From NCBI RefSeq assembly GCF_018613235.1, contig NZ_JAGGQP010000037.1:1-64000 (forward strand): a DNA stretch of 64,000 nt, in the 5' to 3' direction. The notes beneath the pieces were generated by a model. The model had not been told where the DNA came from. It did no database searches and saw only the letters and a program-made list of their open reading frames with translations. This stretch comes from Bacillus sp. ISL-41 (lineage in GTDB: Bacteria > Bacillota > Bacilli > Bacillales > Cytobacillaceae). Every line of letters begins with the position of its first letter. The first letter of the stretch is position 1. The position numbers were made by a program, and so were the translations under genes. This document shows, in pieces, positions 35,979 to 44,235 of the stretch.

Positions 35979-36116
35979 ATGAGAGCAAGGACTAGGAAGA
36001 GTGAACCTTTTTCATTTGACAAACTGAAGGAATTTTTCACTACTGTGCTGCTGCATCTTAGTTTTTATGCCTTCATTGTGTTTCTCGTCATATTCTTCAT
36101 TGATAATTTCAGCTAA
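35979..36116 (+). CDS. Small single-pass membrane protein, 45 residues
   Basis: A short gene with a good ribosome site (GAGGGGG about nine bases before ATG). The N-terminus is basic and soluble (MRARTRKSEPFSFDKLKEFF) and is followed by one membrane helix (LHLSFYAFIVFLVIFFI). It lies between two clear terminators, so it is its own unit. I do not recognise it; its topology is cytoplasmic N-terminus with a tail anchor. Confidence 0.7.
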   Translation: MRARTRKSEPFSFDKLKEFFTTVLLHLSFYAFIVFLVIFFIDNFS

Positions 36117-36121
36117 TACAT

Positions 36122-36157
36122 AAAAACACAGCTGCCGTAACTGGCAGCTGTGTTTTG
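36122..36157. terminator. Bidirectional terminator
   Basis: AAAACACAGCTGCC and GGCAGCTGTGTTTT form a long perfect stem with A and T flanks. It serves the small gene to the left and the channel-like gene to the right. Confidence 0.92.
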
Positions 36158-36162
36158 TTCTC

Positions 36163-37854
36163 TTAAGGATTCAACGGGTTGTCGCCGTTATGCGGATCCA
36201 TAGGGTTATTGTTTCTGTTCTGGTTGGGGTTGTTCAAGTTTGGCGTTGAACCAGGGTTCGGGTTATGGTTCAAATTGTTCAAGTTCGGAGGTGTCGCAGG
36301 ATTCGGGTTGACGGGATTGCTCTTTTTCATTTTCTGCTGCTGGACCGCTGCCTGATCAATGCTGGTTTTTTCAATTTTCTCGTCAAACTTGGTCAGGTAT
36401 TTCGAAGCGAAGTTCTTGCCGCCAAGTCCGAATGCCAGTCCGAATGCGAGCGCCAATCCGCCAAGGGTCAGGATGAAGGCTGCGTTCACGATCGCAGGTG
36501 CGACTCCAAGTTGGTCAAGGGCCATGAAGACTGCGATGGTGATGATCGCATATTTTGCGACAGTTGCCAGCACGTTTGAAGAATCACCCTGCAGGATGCT
36601 GCTGAGTACTTTCTTCGCAAGGCTGCCAAGCCATAGGCCGACACCAAGGATGACAATCGCGGCAATGACATGCGGAAGATACGCGATTACACCACGTGCA
36701 AGGTCGACGAAGAAATCAAGCTTCACGACGTTCAATGCTTCTGCTACAAACAGAAGGACGACGATGACCTGAACGATATAGCCTACAATGTCAGATAAGC
36801 TTAACGAGTTTGGACGATTAGCTGAACTGCTCAAGCCCATGCCTTTAAAATAAGAGTCAAAACCAATTCTTCTTAACAAATCAGCAGTGAATTTCTTCAG
36901 CCATTTTCCAAGCCATAGGCCAATCATGACAAGAATGATGGCTACGACGATATTCGGAATCATCGTCAGGATGTCATTCAGCATTGCGATCGCTGGTTCA
37001 GAGATTCCTTCGACATCGAGACGCTCCAGTGCAGCAATAACTGTCGGAATCAAAATCAATACGAAAGCAATCGTGCCGATCACTCGTGAAAGGCTTGTGC
37101 CTTCAAACAAGCGGGAAAGCCCAAAACGCTGGACTAGTTTTTCAGTGCCAATGCTTTGCAAGAAGTTCGTCAGAATATCGCGGACAATTTTAGCGACAAA
37201 GTAGCCGACTAAAAGAATCAGCGCAGCCGCAAAAAGTTTAGGAATAAATGACAGGATTCCCACTATCATGTTTTCGAATGGCTCTGAAACACCATGCAGG
37301 TTCAGCGCGGACAATACCGCAGGCAAGGCCATCAGCAACACCAGATAGAATACAATATTCGCAACCGTATCTACCGCGTTTGTAGTCTGTTGGTTGTCAT
37401 CGGTAAGCTTGTACTTGCTTAACTTTTCATGGACACCAAGTGTTTTGCCGCCTTTCTGAATCAGGAATTTCAAGCCTGAAGCGATCAGCCAGGCAAATAA
37501 CAGGATCAATCCTGCCTTCAGGATGTTCGGAATTGCTGCAGCAATCGTTGAGAACATTCCGACGAGCGGCTCTGTCAATACATATAAGTCTAAGATATTC
37601 AGGAACATGATGAAGACAAATACTAGAATCAAAATATAGACAATCTTACTGATGATTTTTTCAGCTGAATACTTCTTATTGTTTACATTTGAAAAAAGCT
37701 TGTTATCAAGACTGGTTTTCTGCAGCCCCTTGTACACTGCTTTTTCGATTAATTTTGCGACAAGCCATCCGACAAGCAGGACTGCCAGCGCAATCAGCAC
37801 ATTTGGCAGCTTGCCAAGAATGCTGTCCCAGCCATTGTAAAAATTATTGTTCAA
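36163..37854 (-). CDS. Mechanosensitive-channel-like membrane protein with TM-helix repeats
   Basis: A 563-residue protein made of repeated membrane units of the conserved TM-helix type found at the front of some MscS-family channels. Each unit contains a motif like LLVGWLVAKLI, LLVGYFVAKIV, VMIGLWLGKWLKK or LGVGLWLGSLAKKV, separated by about 90-100 residues, four to five units in all. The last unit contains ALAFGLAFGLGGK, an MscS-pore-like Gly/Ala pattern. The final 60 residues are Asn/Pro-rich (NPNPATPPNLNN). The TTG at 37854 is chosen as start because AAGGAG lies eight bases upstream; a GTG at 37863 overlaps that site. Confidence 0.82.
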   Translation of the reverse strand: MNNNFYNGWDSILGKLPNVLIALAVLLVGWLVAKLIEKAVYKGLQKTSLDNKLFSNVNNKKYSAEKIISKIVYILILVFVFIMFLNILDLYVLTEPLVGMFSTIAAAIPNILKAGLILLFAWLIASGLKFLIQKGGKTLGVHEKLSKYKLTDDNQQTTNAVDTVANIVFYLVLLMALPAVLSALNLHGVSEPFENMIVGILSFIPKLFAAALILLVGYFVAKIVRDILTNFLQSIGTEKLVQRFGLSRLFEGTSLSRVIGTIAFVLILIPTVIAALERLDVEGISEPAIAMLNDILTMIPNIVVAIILVMIGLWLGKWLKKFTADLLRRIGFDSYFKGMGLSSSANRPNSLSLSDIVGYIVQVIVVLLFVAEALNVVKLDFFVDLARGVIAYLPHVIAAIVILGVGLWLGSLAKKVLSSILQGDSSNVLATVAKYAIITIAVFMALDQLGVAPAIVNAAFILTLGGLALAFGLAFGLGGKNFASKYLTKFDEKIEKTSIDQAAVQQQKMKKSNPVNPNPATPPNLNNLNHNPNPGSTPNLNNPNQNRNNNPMDPHNGDNPLNP

Positions 37855-38109
37855 GCTCCTCACTCCTTATTTAAATTGGACTTTAAAGTTGGGCTGCGAA
37901 ATGCGTATGGATATGAACGAGAACTGATACAGCCCTTAAACTCGATAAATAGTCCTTAGTTAGCTAGCAAGCTTACTTTAATCTACCCAATTGCTGTCTA
38001 TATAAACAAAGTGGAGAACATCGGTTTAAAGAGATGACAAGATATTGATATAAGGAGAGGTTTGTGTGGTTACATTTGTGAGCCATCGATTGTGAAAGTC
38101 TAAAAACAA

Positions 38110-38137
38110 TAAAAAACCGGGCATCAGCCCGGTTTTC
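38110..38137. terminator. Bidirectional terminator after dedA
   Basis: AAAACCGGGC and GCCCGGTTTT with loop ATCA. The region 37864-38109 shows no gene. Confidence 0.9.
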
Positions 38138-38141
38138 ATGA

Positions 38142-38720
38142 TTATGCTTTTTTCGATCTCTTCAAATATGCGTAAATTAAATACCCAGCAATTACAACGA
38201 CTCCGAGGACGATTGTCAGCATCGCGAAGTTTTCTTCGATGAATGGCATGGCTTTGTCACCTAGTGCGACGATGATAGCTGCTTCAAGGAAGAAACGAAG
38301 GCCGCGACCGATGATTGACCAGATAATGAGTGTTGGAATCCTGACGTTAGAGATTCCGGAAAAAATCGTGAAGACCTTATATGGAATAGGAGTGAAACCG
38401 GCAATCAGAATAGCCATTGCACCGTATTTTTCAAAATAGCGTTCGACCAGGACAATTTTCTCTTCTTTTATAAAATAACGCAAGATCGGACGGCCGACTC
38501 TTTTACCGATGTACCAGCCAAGCAGGGCACCGAGTACAGAGCCTGCTGTTGTGATGAAGGCATACCAGAGTGCCTTGTCAGGATTGGCAATACCCATAGG
38601 AATCATCAAAACATCGGGAGGGATCGGGAAAAAGGAAGATTCCAGGAAAGACACGAAGAATAATCCCCATGAACCAAATTCAAGCAGCCATTCTTCTATC
38701 GCGTGAATCCATTCAGACAT
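38142..38720 (-). CDS. DedA-family membrane protein (VTT domain)
   Basis: A 192-residue polytopic protein of the DedA/SNARE-associated family, thought to flip lipids such as undecaprenyl phosphate or phosphatidylethanolamine. The family signatures are FLESSFFPIPPDVLMIPMG near the N-terminus, the Gly-rich GSVLGALLGWYIGKRVGRP and the re-entrant FTPIPYKVFTIFSGISN. About four to five membrane helices are present. A ribosome site AAAGGAG lies about seven bases before the ATG. It is a single-gene unit. Confidence 0.92.
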   Translation of the reverse strand: MSEWIHAIEEWLLEFGSWGLFFVSFLESSFFPIPPDVLMIPMGIANPDKALWYAFITTAGSVLGALLGWYIGKRVGRPILRYFIKEEKIVLVERYFEKYGAMAILIAGFTPIPYKVFTIFSGISNVRIPTLIIWSIIGRGLRFFLEAAIIVALGDKAMPFIEENFAMLTIVLGVVVIAGYLIYAYLKRSKKA

Positions 38721-38940
38721 GAAACAGTAGCTCCTTTGAGTTGTTATAGTAAGTCGTGCAAAATAAACCTAGTTAGAAGTATACCATTTTTACTTCTGCC
38801 AGAGCCAACTATTTCAGCAATGGGAGCTTAACTGCGATTTCATGATTTCCTCTTATCGGCAGAGAAAGGTGACGCATACTTTATTTATAGGAAAAAAGTG
38901 GTACTCTATAAAGGAACTCGATTAGAAGAGGGAGTTGTCT

Positions 38941-39807
38941 ATGGAATACATACTTTATTTGCTGCTGGGCGGCCTGATCAGTGTCCTCTCTGGTTTTTTC
39001 GGAGTAGGGGGCGGTTTTATCCTGACGCCCATTTTGTTATTGTTAGGCTTTTCACCGCTTGAGGCAATCACAACCAGTTTGTTTTTCACTGTGGGTACAT
39101 CGGTTTCGGGAATTACAGCCCATATCCGCCTGAAGAATATCCTCTGGAAAGAGGGGTTGATCATGGGTTTGAGCGGTATTGCCGCGACGCAGCTGGCCCG
39201 ACCGCTTGTCTATGCCCTTGAAGCGAAGGGCTGGGATGAAATCGTCATTCCGTTCCTCTATATTGTTCTGCTTGCTTATTTTGCGGTAAAAATGATCCGG
39301 CAGGGAAGAAGGAAAGACGAGGAAATCCCTGCACCTGCCAATTTTTCACTGCCAAAGCTTTTGGCTGTTGGGTTCCTCGGGGGCTTCGTCTCGGCAACGC
39401 TTGGAGTGGGAGGCGGTTTTATCATCGTTCCGCTGATCATTACATCGCTGGGTTTCAATCCTAAAAAGGCAGTCGGAACGAGTTTGTTTGCGGTATTGCT
39501 CATCGTTTCAGTGGGGTTCATTTCCTATGCGGTCAATACGGAGATCGATTACTTCATTGGCCTGATGCTGATTGCTGGCACGCTGGTCGGCTCCCAGTTC
39601 GGCGCAAGAATGACTGGTTATTTTGAAAACAGGGAAATGAACGCGATGCTTGGCCTGCTTTATCTTGCAACTCTGGCAGGGGCTTTGCTTAAGTTGTTTG
39701 ATTTGAATAAAACTGGGCTCTTGATCATGGGGCTGTTCATAGCATTTTTCTTTGCCCGTTCAATAGTAAAGGTAACGAAAGCAAAGCAGACGATCAAGTC
39801 TGAATAA
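38941..39807 (+). CDS. TauE/SafE-family sulfite/organosulfonate exporter
   Basis: A 288-residue membrane permease with two homologous halves, each opening with a Gly-rich repeat: SGFFGVGGGFILTPIL at about 20 and SATLGVGGGFIIVPLI at about 160. About eight membrane helices are visible. The family moves sulfur-containing or organic anions, and the substrate is not known here. The ATG at 38941 has GAGGGAG about seven bases upstream; a TTG two codons earlier is in frame. Confidence 0.9.
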   Translation: MEYILYLLLGGLISVLSGFFGVGGGFILTPILLLLGFSPLEAITTSLFFTVGTSVSGITAHIRLKNILWKEGLIMGLSGIAATQLARPLVYALEAKGWDEIVIPFLYIVLLAYFAVKMIRQGRRKDEEIPAPANFSLPKLLAVGFLGGFVSATLGVGGGFIIVPLIITSLGFNPKKAVGTSLFAVLLIVSVGFISYAVNTEIDYFIGLMLIAGTLVGSQFGARMTGYFENREMNAMLGLLYLATLAGALLKLFDLNKTGLLIMGLFIAFFFARSIVKVTKAKQTIKSE

Positions 39808-39866
39808 AATACACCCAAAATACCCTGGCCTAATGGTAAAATTATACATAGTCAGGAGGGGTGCTA

Positions 39867-40367
39867 TTGAATAAATGGTTTCTGGTATTTATGCTATTGA
39901 CATCAGTTTTATGGGGCTGTGAGAAAAGCGAAGCGGGATACACCGACCGGGGTGACCACCTCCCAGAAAAACTGAACACAGCGATATCGAACTTCGTTAT
40001 CGATGAATATGCAGATATATACGACGATAAAGACCAACTCTTCGAAGTGCATAAGGTATATGGCACCCACGAAGAAAATGGGAAAATGACCGTATATTTG
40101 TACTCTTATATGGTCGGGATGAAAAAAGGGTCGGAACCATCTGGCCATATTGTTCCTGCAGTCATAAAACTTAAGAAAGAAGCTGAGGGTTATACATTTA
40201 TCAGCTATAAAGAACCAGAAGATGGCACACGATATCAGTCATCTCTGGAAAAAATATTTCCTGACAGGTACCTGGAATCAGTGCGTGAAGATACTGGAAA
40301 CCTCGATGCGTTAATGGAGGAAATGGAAAAGAAAGTGGAGCTATGGGTAAACGAGGGTCAGAACTAG
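39867..40367 (+). CDS. Small lipoprotein
   Basis: A 166-residue exported lipoprotein with a TTG start six bases after AGGAGGGG. The signal peptide NKWFLVFMLLTSVLWGC ends in a lipobox-like LWGC. The mature part resembles small Bacillus lipoproteins with a mixed alpha/beta domain (VYGTHEENGKMTVYLYSYM) but I cannot name the family. It is convergent with the acetyltransferase gene and shares its terminator. Confidence 0.8.
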   Translation: MNKWFLVFMLLTSVLWGCEKSEAGYTDRGDHLPEKLNTAISNFVIDEYADIYDDKDQLFEVHKVYGTHEENGKMTVYLYSYMVGMKKGSEPSGHIVPAVIKLKKEAEGYTFISYKEPEDGTRYQSSLEKIFPDRYLESVREDTGNLDALMEEMEKKVELWVNEGQN

Positions 40368-40394
40368 AAAAGGAGCAGATCTGCTCCTTTTTTG
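40367..40394. terminator. Bidirectional terminator between lipoprotein and acetyltransferase genes
   Basis: AAAAGGAGCAG and CTGCTCCTTTTTTT pair with a two-base loop. Confidence 0.9.
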
Positions 40395-40395
40395 C

Positions 40396-41253
40396 TTACG
40401 CTTCGGATGTAAAAGGATGCTTAACAAATCGAGGGAACTCTAGTCCGACTCTCTTTTTTACAAACAATGCTCCATCTCTTTTAAAAGGAAAGCGCTGGTA
40501 TTGGAGATCACTGTCATACGGTGTAAAGTGGAATTGAACAGTAGCTGTGTCTCCGAAGATCGCCATAATGTCTTTCATATCTACAGGTACAGTGCTGATG
40601 AAATCATACAATTGGACCATCCCGTTATCCTTCGTAAAAATAACAATAGCGTCTTTTTCTGCGTGATGGTAAAGGTGGTCAGGAAAAACATTCAGAATAT
40701 GATACATCGTAATGCCGGCGGAATTGGCAGTCGAAAAAGCCTGGGAAACCGGCACTCTTCCGTAAACCGCTTTTTCGATAAGTTCAAGGTCACGTGCCAG
40801 ATCGAGTTTCCTCAAAATAAATGGGTTCTGCCCAGCAGAAACCTTTGTCGAATACTGATACTCCTCAACTTCTTCAAACCCGAATCTCGGATAAAAATCG
40901 AGCACGCTGTCATTGGCGAACAGGTAGATAAAATCATAATTTCCCTCGTACACATCCAAAACATGATTCATCAGGCTTGCTGACAGCCCCTTGTTCCGAT
41001 ATTCAGGATGGGTCATGACGGTGCCAATCTGCAGGGCTTTATAGCTTTTTCCTTCAATGATAAAATCGAGCATGTTGACCGATACATTGGCCACAATCCG
41101 GTCTCCGTCGGCAAAGGAAAACGGGATGTATCGATCACCCCAATAGCCCTTTTCATGCCAATTGGTAAAATCAATGCCGAAAATGTCAGCGGCCAGCTGG
41201 GTAAAATTATTCCTCAAAACTTCATTCTCGCGGTAATGGCTTACTAGCTTCAT
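40396..41253 (-). CDS. GNAT-family N-acetyltransferase
   Basis: A 285-residue acetyltransferase. The GNAT core is in the first half: the acetyl-CoA loop is TVMTHPEYRNKGLSASLMNHV at residues of about 78-98 (minus its last residue this is the R/Q-x-x-G-x-G/A pattern), followed by FIYLFANDSVLDFYPRFGFEEV. The C-terminal half looks like a second, degenerate GNAT or sterol-carrier-like domain. The substrate is not known. The ATG has GGAG nine bases upstream. That leader is duplicated in tandem just upstream (see 41254-41396). Confidence 0.86.
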   Translation of the reverse strand: MKLVSHYRENEVLRNNFTQLAADIFGIDFTNWHEKGYWGDRYIPFSFADGDRIVANVSVNMLDFIIEGKSYKALQIGTVMTHPEYRNKGLSASLMNHVLDVYEGNYDFIYLFANDSVLDFYPRFGFEEVEEYQYSTKVSAGQNPFILRKLDLARDLELIEKAVYGRVPVSQAFSTANSAGITMYHILNVFPDHLYHHAEKDAIVIFTKDNGMVQLYDFISTVPVDMKDIMAIFGDTATVQFHFTPYDSDLQYQRFPFKRDGALFVKKRVGLEFPRFVKHPFTSEA

Positions 41254-41396
41254 ATATCAAAACTCCATTCACTTGTTAAGGGTTTTCAAAAATCATATAT
41301 CAAAACTCCATTCACTTGTTAAGGGTTTTCAAAAATCATATATCAAAACACCCTTCTCTCGATAAGGGCTTACTATTATCAGATATCAAAACTCCT
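41254..41396 (-). repeat. Four tandem copies of a 43-bp leader unit with mini-ORFs
   Basis: ATATCAAAAC recurs at 41254, 41297, 41340 and 41383, exactly 43 bp apart. The copy farthest from the acetyltransferase covers the end of the rodA-like gene. Read on the minus strand, the inner units carry GGAG- or GGGTG-TTTTGATAT-ATG followed by ATT TTT GAA AAC CCT TAA. This makes two identical six-codon frames (MIFENP) in a row before the real acetyltransferase start, which uses the same leader. Confidence 0.85.
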
Positions 41397-42566
41397 GTCT
41401 CTCGAGGCGAACATATACGTTTTATGATGGAACCGGATTCCGTAAATCAACCCCATCGCGAGCATATTGCCCATGAGCGAGCTTCCGCCATAACTGATGA
41501 AGGGCAGCGGGATGCCGGTAATCGGCAGCAGCTGGATCGTCATCCCGATATTCTGGAAGACGTGAAAGGTGATCATGCTGATGACTCCCGCGCTGATATA
41601 GGTATTGAACGGGTCATTCGTATCCAGTGCGGTCTTTGTCAGATGGTAGATTAACAGGAAGTATAGGCTGATGACAAAGCTGCCGCCCGCAAAGCCAAAT
41701 TCCTCGCCGATCACACTGAAGATGAAGTCCGTATGGCTTTCGGGAATGTAGACTTCACTGCCATTTAGGCCTTTCCCGGTAAGCATGCCGGAACCAATGG
41801 CACTGAGTGATTTTTGCAGATGATAGCCATATTCAGGGTAGCTCTCTGGGTCAAGCCACGCATAAATGCGGCCGAACTGATACGTTTTTACACCCAGGTA
41901 TTCTTTTAGGATTTCCGGCTTCCAGATGACGAGATACAATATGCCAGCTCCAAATGCGGCACCTCCGCCATAGAGCGGAAGAATGATTTTCCAGGTGATG
42001 CCTGAAACAAGGATGATTCCGGTGAAAATCGCAAGCACGACGAGAGAGGTGCCCAGGTCGGGCTGAAGCATGATCATTCCTAGTGGCAAAGCGGTTATAA
42101 AGCCAAGCTTGATGAAAAGCAAAAAGTCAGTTTGCAGTGTTTTTATCGAATGTTTTTTATGGTGAGCATAGATCGTGCTGCTCAGGGCAAGAATCAGAAA
42201 GACTTTCATGAATTCTGAGGGCTGGATCGAACCGAATGGGTCGATGAAGAACCAGCTTTTGGCGCCATTCCTTTCCTCGGCTATGCTGGCAGGAGCAAAA
42301 AACAGGAAGATCAGCAGAAAGACTCCGAAACCGTACAAATACCATGAAAGTTTGCGGTACTGTTCACTGTCGAACATCATGACGACGCCAATGATGCCCG
42401 ACCCAACGATGTACCAAAAGATTTGCTTGTATAAAAAGTTCTGTCCAACATATTGGCCTGTTCTCTGGGCGCTGTAAATCGCTAAGCAGCTTGTCAGAAA
42501 AAACAGCAATAAAAGGAGCGTCAATGTCCAATCAAACCGGTCAAATTTTTTTAGAGGCTTATCCAT
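41379..42566 (-). CDS. RodA/FtsW/SpoVE-family peptidoglycan glycosyltransferase
   Basis: A 395-residue SEDS protein with ten membrane helices that polymerises lipid II, usually with a class B penicillin-binding protein. Family motifs are GSIQPSEFMKVFLILALS, MLQPDLGTSLV, the extracellular LDPESYPEYGYHLQKSLSAIGSG (here read only as far as YHLQ) and GIPLPFISYGGSSL near the C-terminus. I prefer the ATG of MDKPLKKFDRFDW; a GTG three codons earlier is in frame. RodA is likelier than SpoVE or FtsW because of the KSLSAIGSGMLTGKG segment, but paralogs are close. Its end overlaps a 43-bp tandem repeat. Confidence 0.9.
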   Translation of the reverse strand: MDKPLKKFDRFDWTLTLLLLLFFLTSCLAIYSAQRTGQYVGQNFLYKQIFWYIVGSGIIGVVMMFDSEQYRKLSWYLYGFGVFLLIFLFFAPASIAEERNGAKSWFFIDPFGSIQPSEFMKVFLILALSSTIYAHHKKHSIKTLQTDFLLFIKLGFITALPLGMIMLQPDLGTSLVVLAIFTGIILVSGITWKIILPLYGGGAAFGAGILYLVIWKPEILKEYLGVKTYQFGRIYAWLDPESYPEYGYHLQKSLSAIGSGMLTGKGLNGSEVYIPESHTDFIFSVIGEEFGFAGGSFVISLYFLLIYHLTKTALDTNDPFNTYISAGVISMITFHVFQNIGMTIQLLPITGIPLPFISYGGSSLMGNMLAMGLIYGIRFHHKTYMFASRDRSFDI

Positions 42567-42854
42567 TTGCCACACCCTGTCCGATACGTTTCTACAATAC
42601 TATGCTAGCAGAGATAAAATATCCTTACAATCCCTGACGAGGTAACATTTTCCTATAAGTAATAGACGAATAGTAAGGGAGAATAGTTTCTTCTTTGGCG
42701 AGGATTATTTTACGGAAGAAGCCGATAATAATTATGTTTTTGAAGAGTCAGAATAAGATATTTTCTGCCGTTTTTGTTAGAATGGAAGAAGTGTTATTTT
42801 GAACGGAGCCGCTGGCAATTTTGCAGCTGAGAATTTTTCCGGGAGGTCTTGCCT

Positions 42855-43631
42855 TTGAAAAAGAACCATCCTTATAGCAGGGATTTACTTTATGTCCATA
42901 TGAACGAACGGGACCAGTACGTGCTCTCGCATGGGATTGAATTCCATGAATTCGCCAGATCATTGTCTGATTCACTCAACCATCTGCTGCTGTTGAAGCA
43001 TCGCTATGAAGATGGTGAGTTCAACAGACATACTTTATTTGAATATGTGCCTGAGGACAGCGTCGAAAAACTGGTCGAAGCCAATGTCCATGCATTCGGA
43101 GATTTTTGCTGGATCGATTTTGAGGAAGTGGAAGCACTGAATGTGTTGTCTGCCCAGGAGATCGCTGAGCTTCTATATCTTGGGCATATCAAGCACCATT
43201 TGAAACTGCCTTTCTATAATCAACTTAATAATCGCTTTGTGTTCCTGTCCACTGAAGATGGCTGGTACAACAAAACCTATTACCGTAATCTCAATGACTT
43301 TTTCCGCATGCTTGGATATGTCCTGTCAGGCAAACTGGGGGAAATGAAGCCGGAAAAAACGCTGCTCGGGATCCGTAAAAAGAAATCCTATCCTTTTGTC
43401 AGCAAGGAAATCCTGAAATCATTGACACCAGCCTTGAGGGAAGGGGCGGTTTTTTCGCTGAAGAACATCCAGCAAAACCGCAACAGAATTGAAATACCAA
43501 TTTGGATCATCGGGGATTTTGCCAACATGGATGACATGCATGATGAATATAAGGAAGCAAGCCGCAGCAATCCGGATGGCAGGATTGTCTTCGATAAAAA
43601 AGCGAAAGAATGGAGCTTGCTTGCCCAATAA
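42855..43631 (+). CDS. Conserved-looking hypothetical protein
   Basis: A 258-residue soluble protein with no signal peptide or membrane helix. I do not recognise the family. GGGAGG lies eight bases before the TTG at 42855, favouring it over a TTG two codons earlier. Segments such as LYLGHIKHHLKLPFYNQLNN and RFVFLSTEDGWYNKTYYR suggest a helical then beta-containing fold. It is a single-gene unit with regular codon use, so it is very likely real. The 270 bases after it, to the riboswitch, hold no gene. Confidence 0.8.
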   Translation: MKKNHPYSRDLLYVHMNERDQYVLSHGIEFHEFARSLSDSLNHLLLLKHRYEDGEFNRHTLFEYVPEDSVEKLVEANVHAFGDFCWIDFEEVEALNVLSAQEIAELLYLGHIKHHLKLPFYNQLNNRFVFLSTEDGWYNKTYYRNLNDFFRMLGYVLSGKLGEMKPEKTLLGIRKKKSYPFVSKEILKSLTPALREGAVFSLKNIQQNRNRIEIPIWIIGDFANMDDMHDEYKEASRSNPDGRIVFDKKAKEWSLLAQ

Positions 43632-43904
43632 AGCTGTTTTCGTAAAGATTGATGTTAAAATCGTAAAGCCGATTTTAACGTAATATAAAGCTTATTTTGC
43701 AGGTCGGTATTAAGTTTGCATGCTCATTTCTCATAAAAAAGAGTCAACTTTGCAAAGAAACATAGATCATTCCGTCCTAGTTTGTAGTCAATAGCAACAA
43801 AGTTTGAGAAAAGAGCCCCCAATAAAGTCGAAAAAACAAAATATTTGAAGCAATTTTTGGCAAACCGTGTATAATTGAATGTAGCGGAAAATTACATATC
43901 GAAA

Positions 43905-44105
43905 TGAACAGGTGTCTTTTAAAAGAGACTTAATAGGGAAGTTGGTGAAAATCCAACGCGGTCCCGCCACTGTAAATGGGAGCAAGCTGCAACGGCCACT
44001 GTACAAATGTATGGGAAGGCGCAGCAAGCATTGACCATGAGCCAGGAGACCTGCCTGTCCATTGCACCAACAAACCTACGAGGATAGGGAGGTGCCGACA
44101 GGCTC
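43905..44105 (+). promoter_or_regulatory. Cobalamin (adenosylcobalamin) riboswitch
   Basis: The conserved B12-element blocks appear in order: AGGTGTC, TTAATAGGGAA, GGTGAAAATCCAACGCGGTC, CCGCCACTGTAA, and the B12 box GAGCCAGGAGACCTGCC at 44039-44055. A terminator at 44144-44174 forms the expression platform. High cobalamin should switch off the btuF-btuC-btuD operon downstream. A likely -10 element TATAAT lies at 43870. Confidence 0.96.
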
Positions 44106-44143
44106 TATGTCTTTTATGATGATAAAAACATTTGCTTACTCGG

Positions 44144-44174
44144 ACATCTCCCCTTCAGGTGGAGATGTTTTTTA
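44144..44174 (+). terminator. Riboswitch-controlled terminator
   Basis: ACATCTCC and GGAGATGT pair, followed by TTTTTT, between the aptamer and btuF. Confidence 0.9.
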
Positions 44175-44235
44175 GTTTTTTGGCTGTCTTTAAGCCATAC
44201 TTATCAGAGTTAATCGAAAATCGGAGGAGAAGCAA

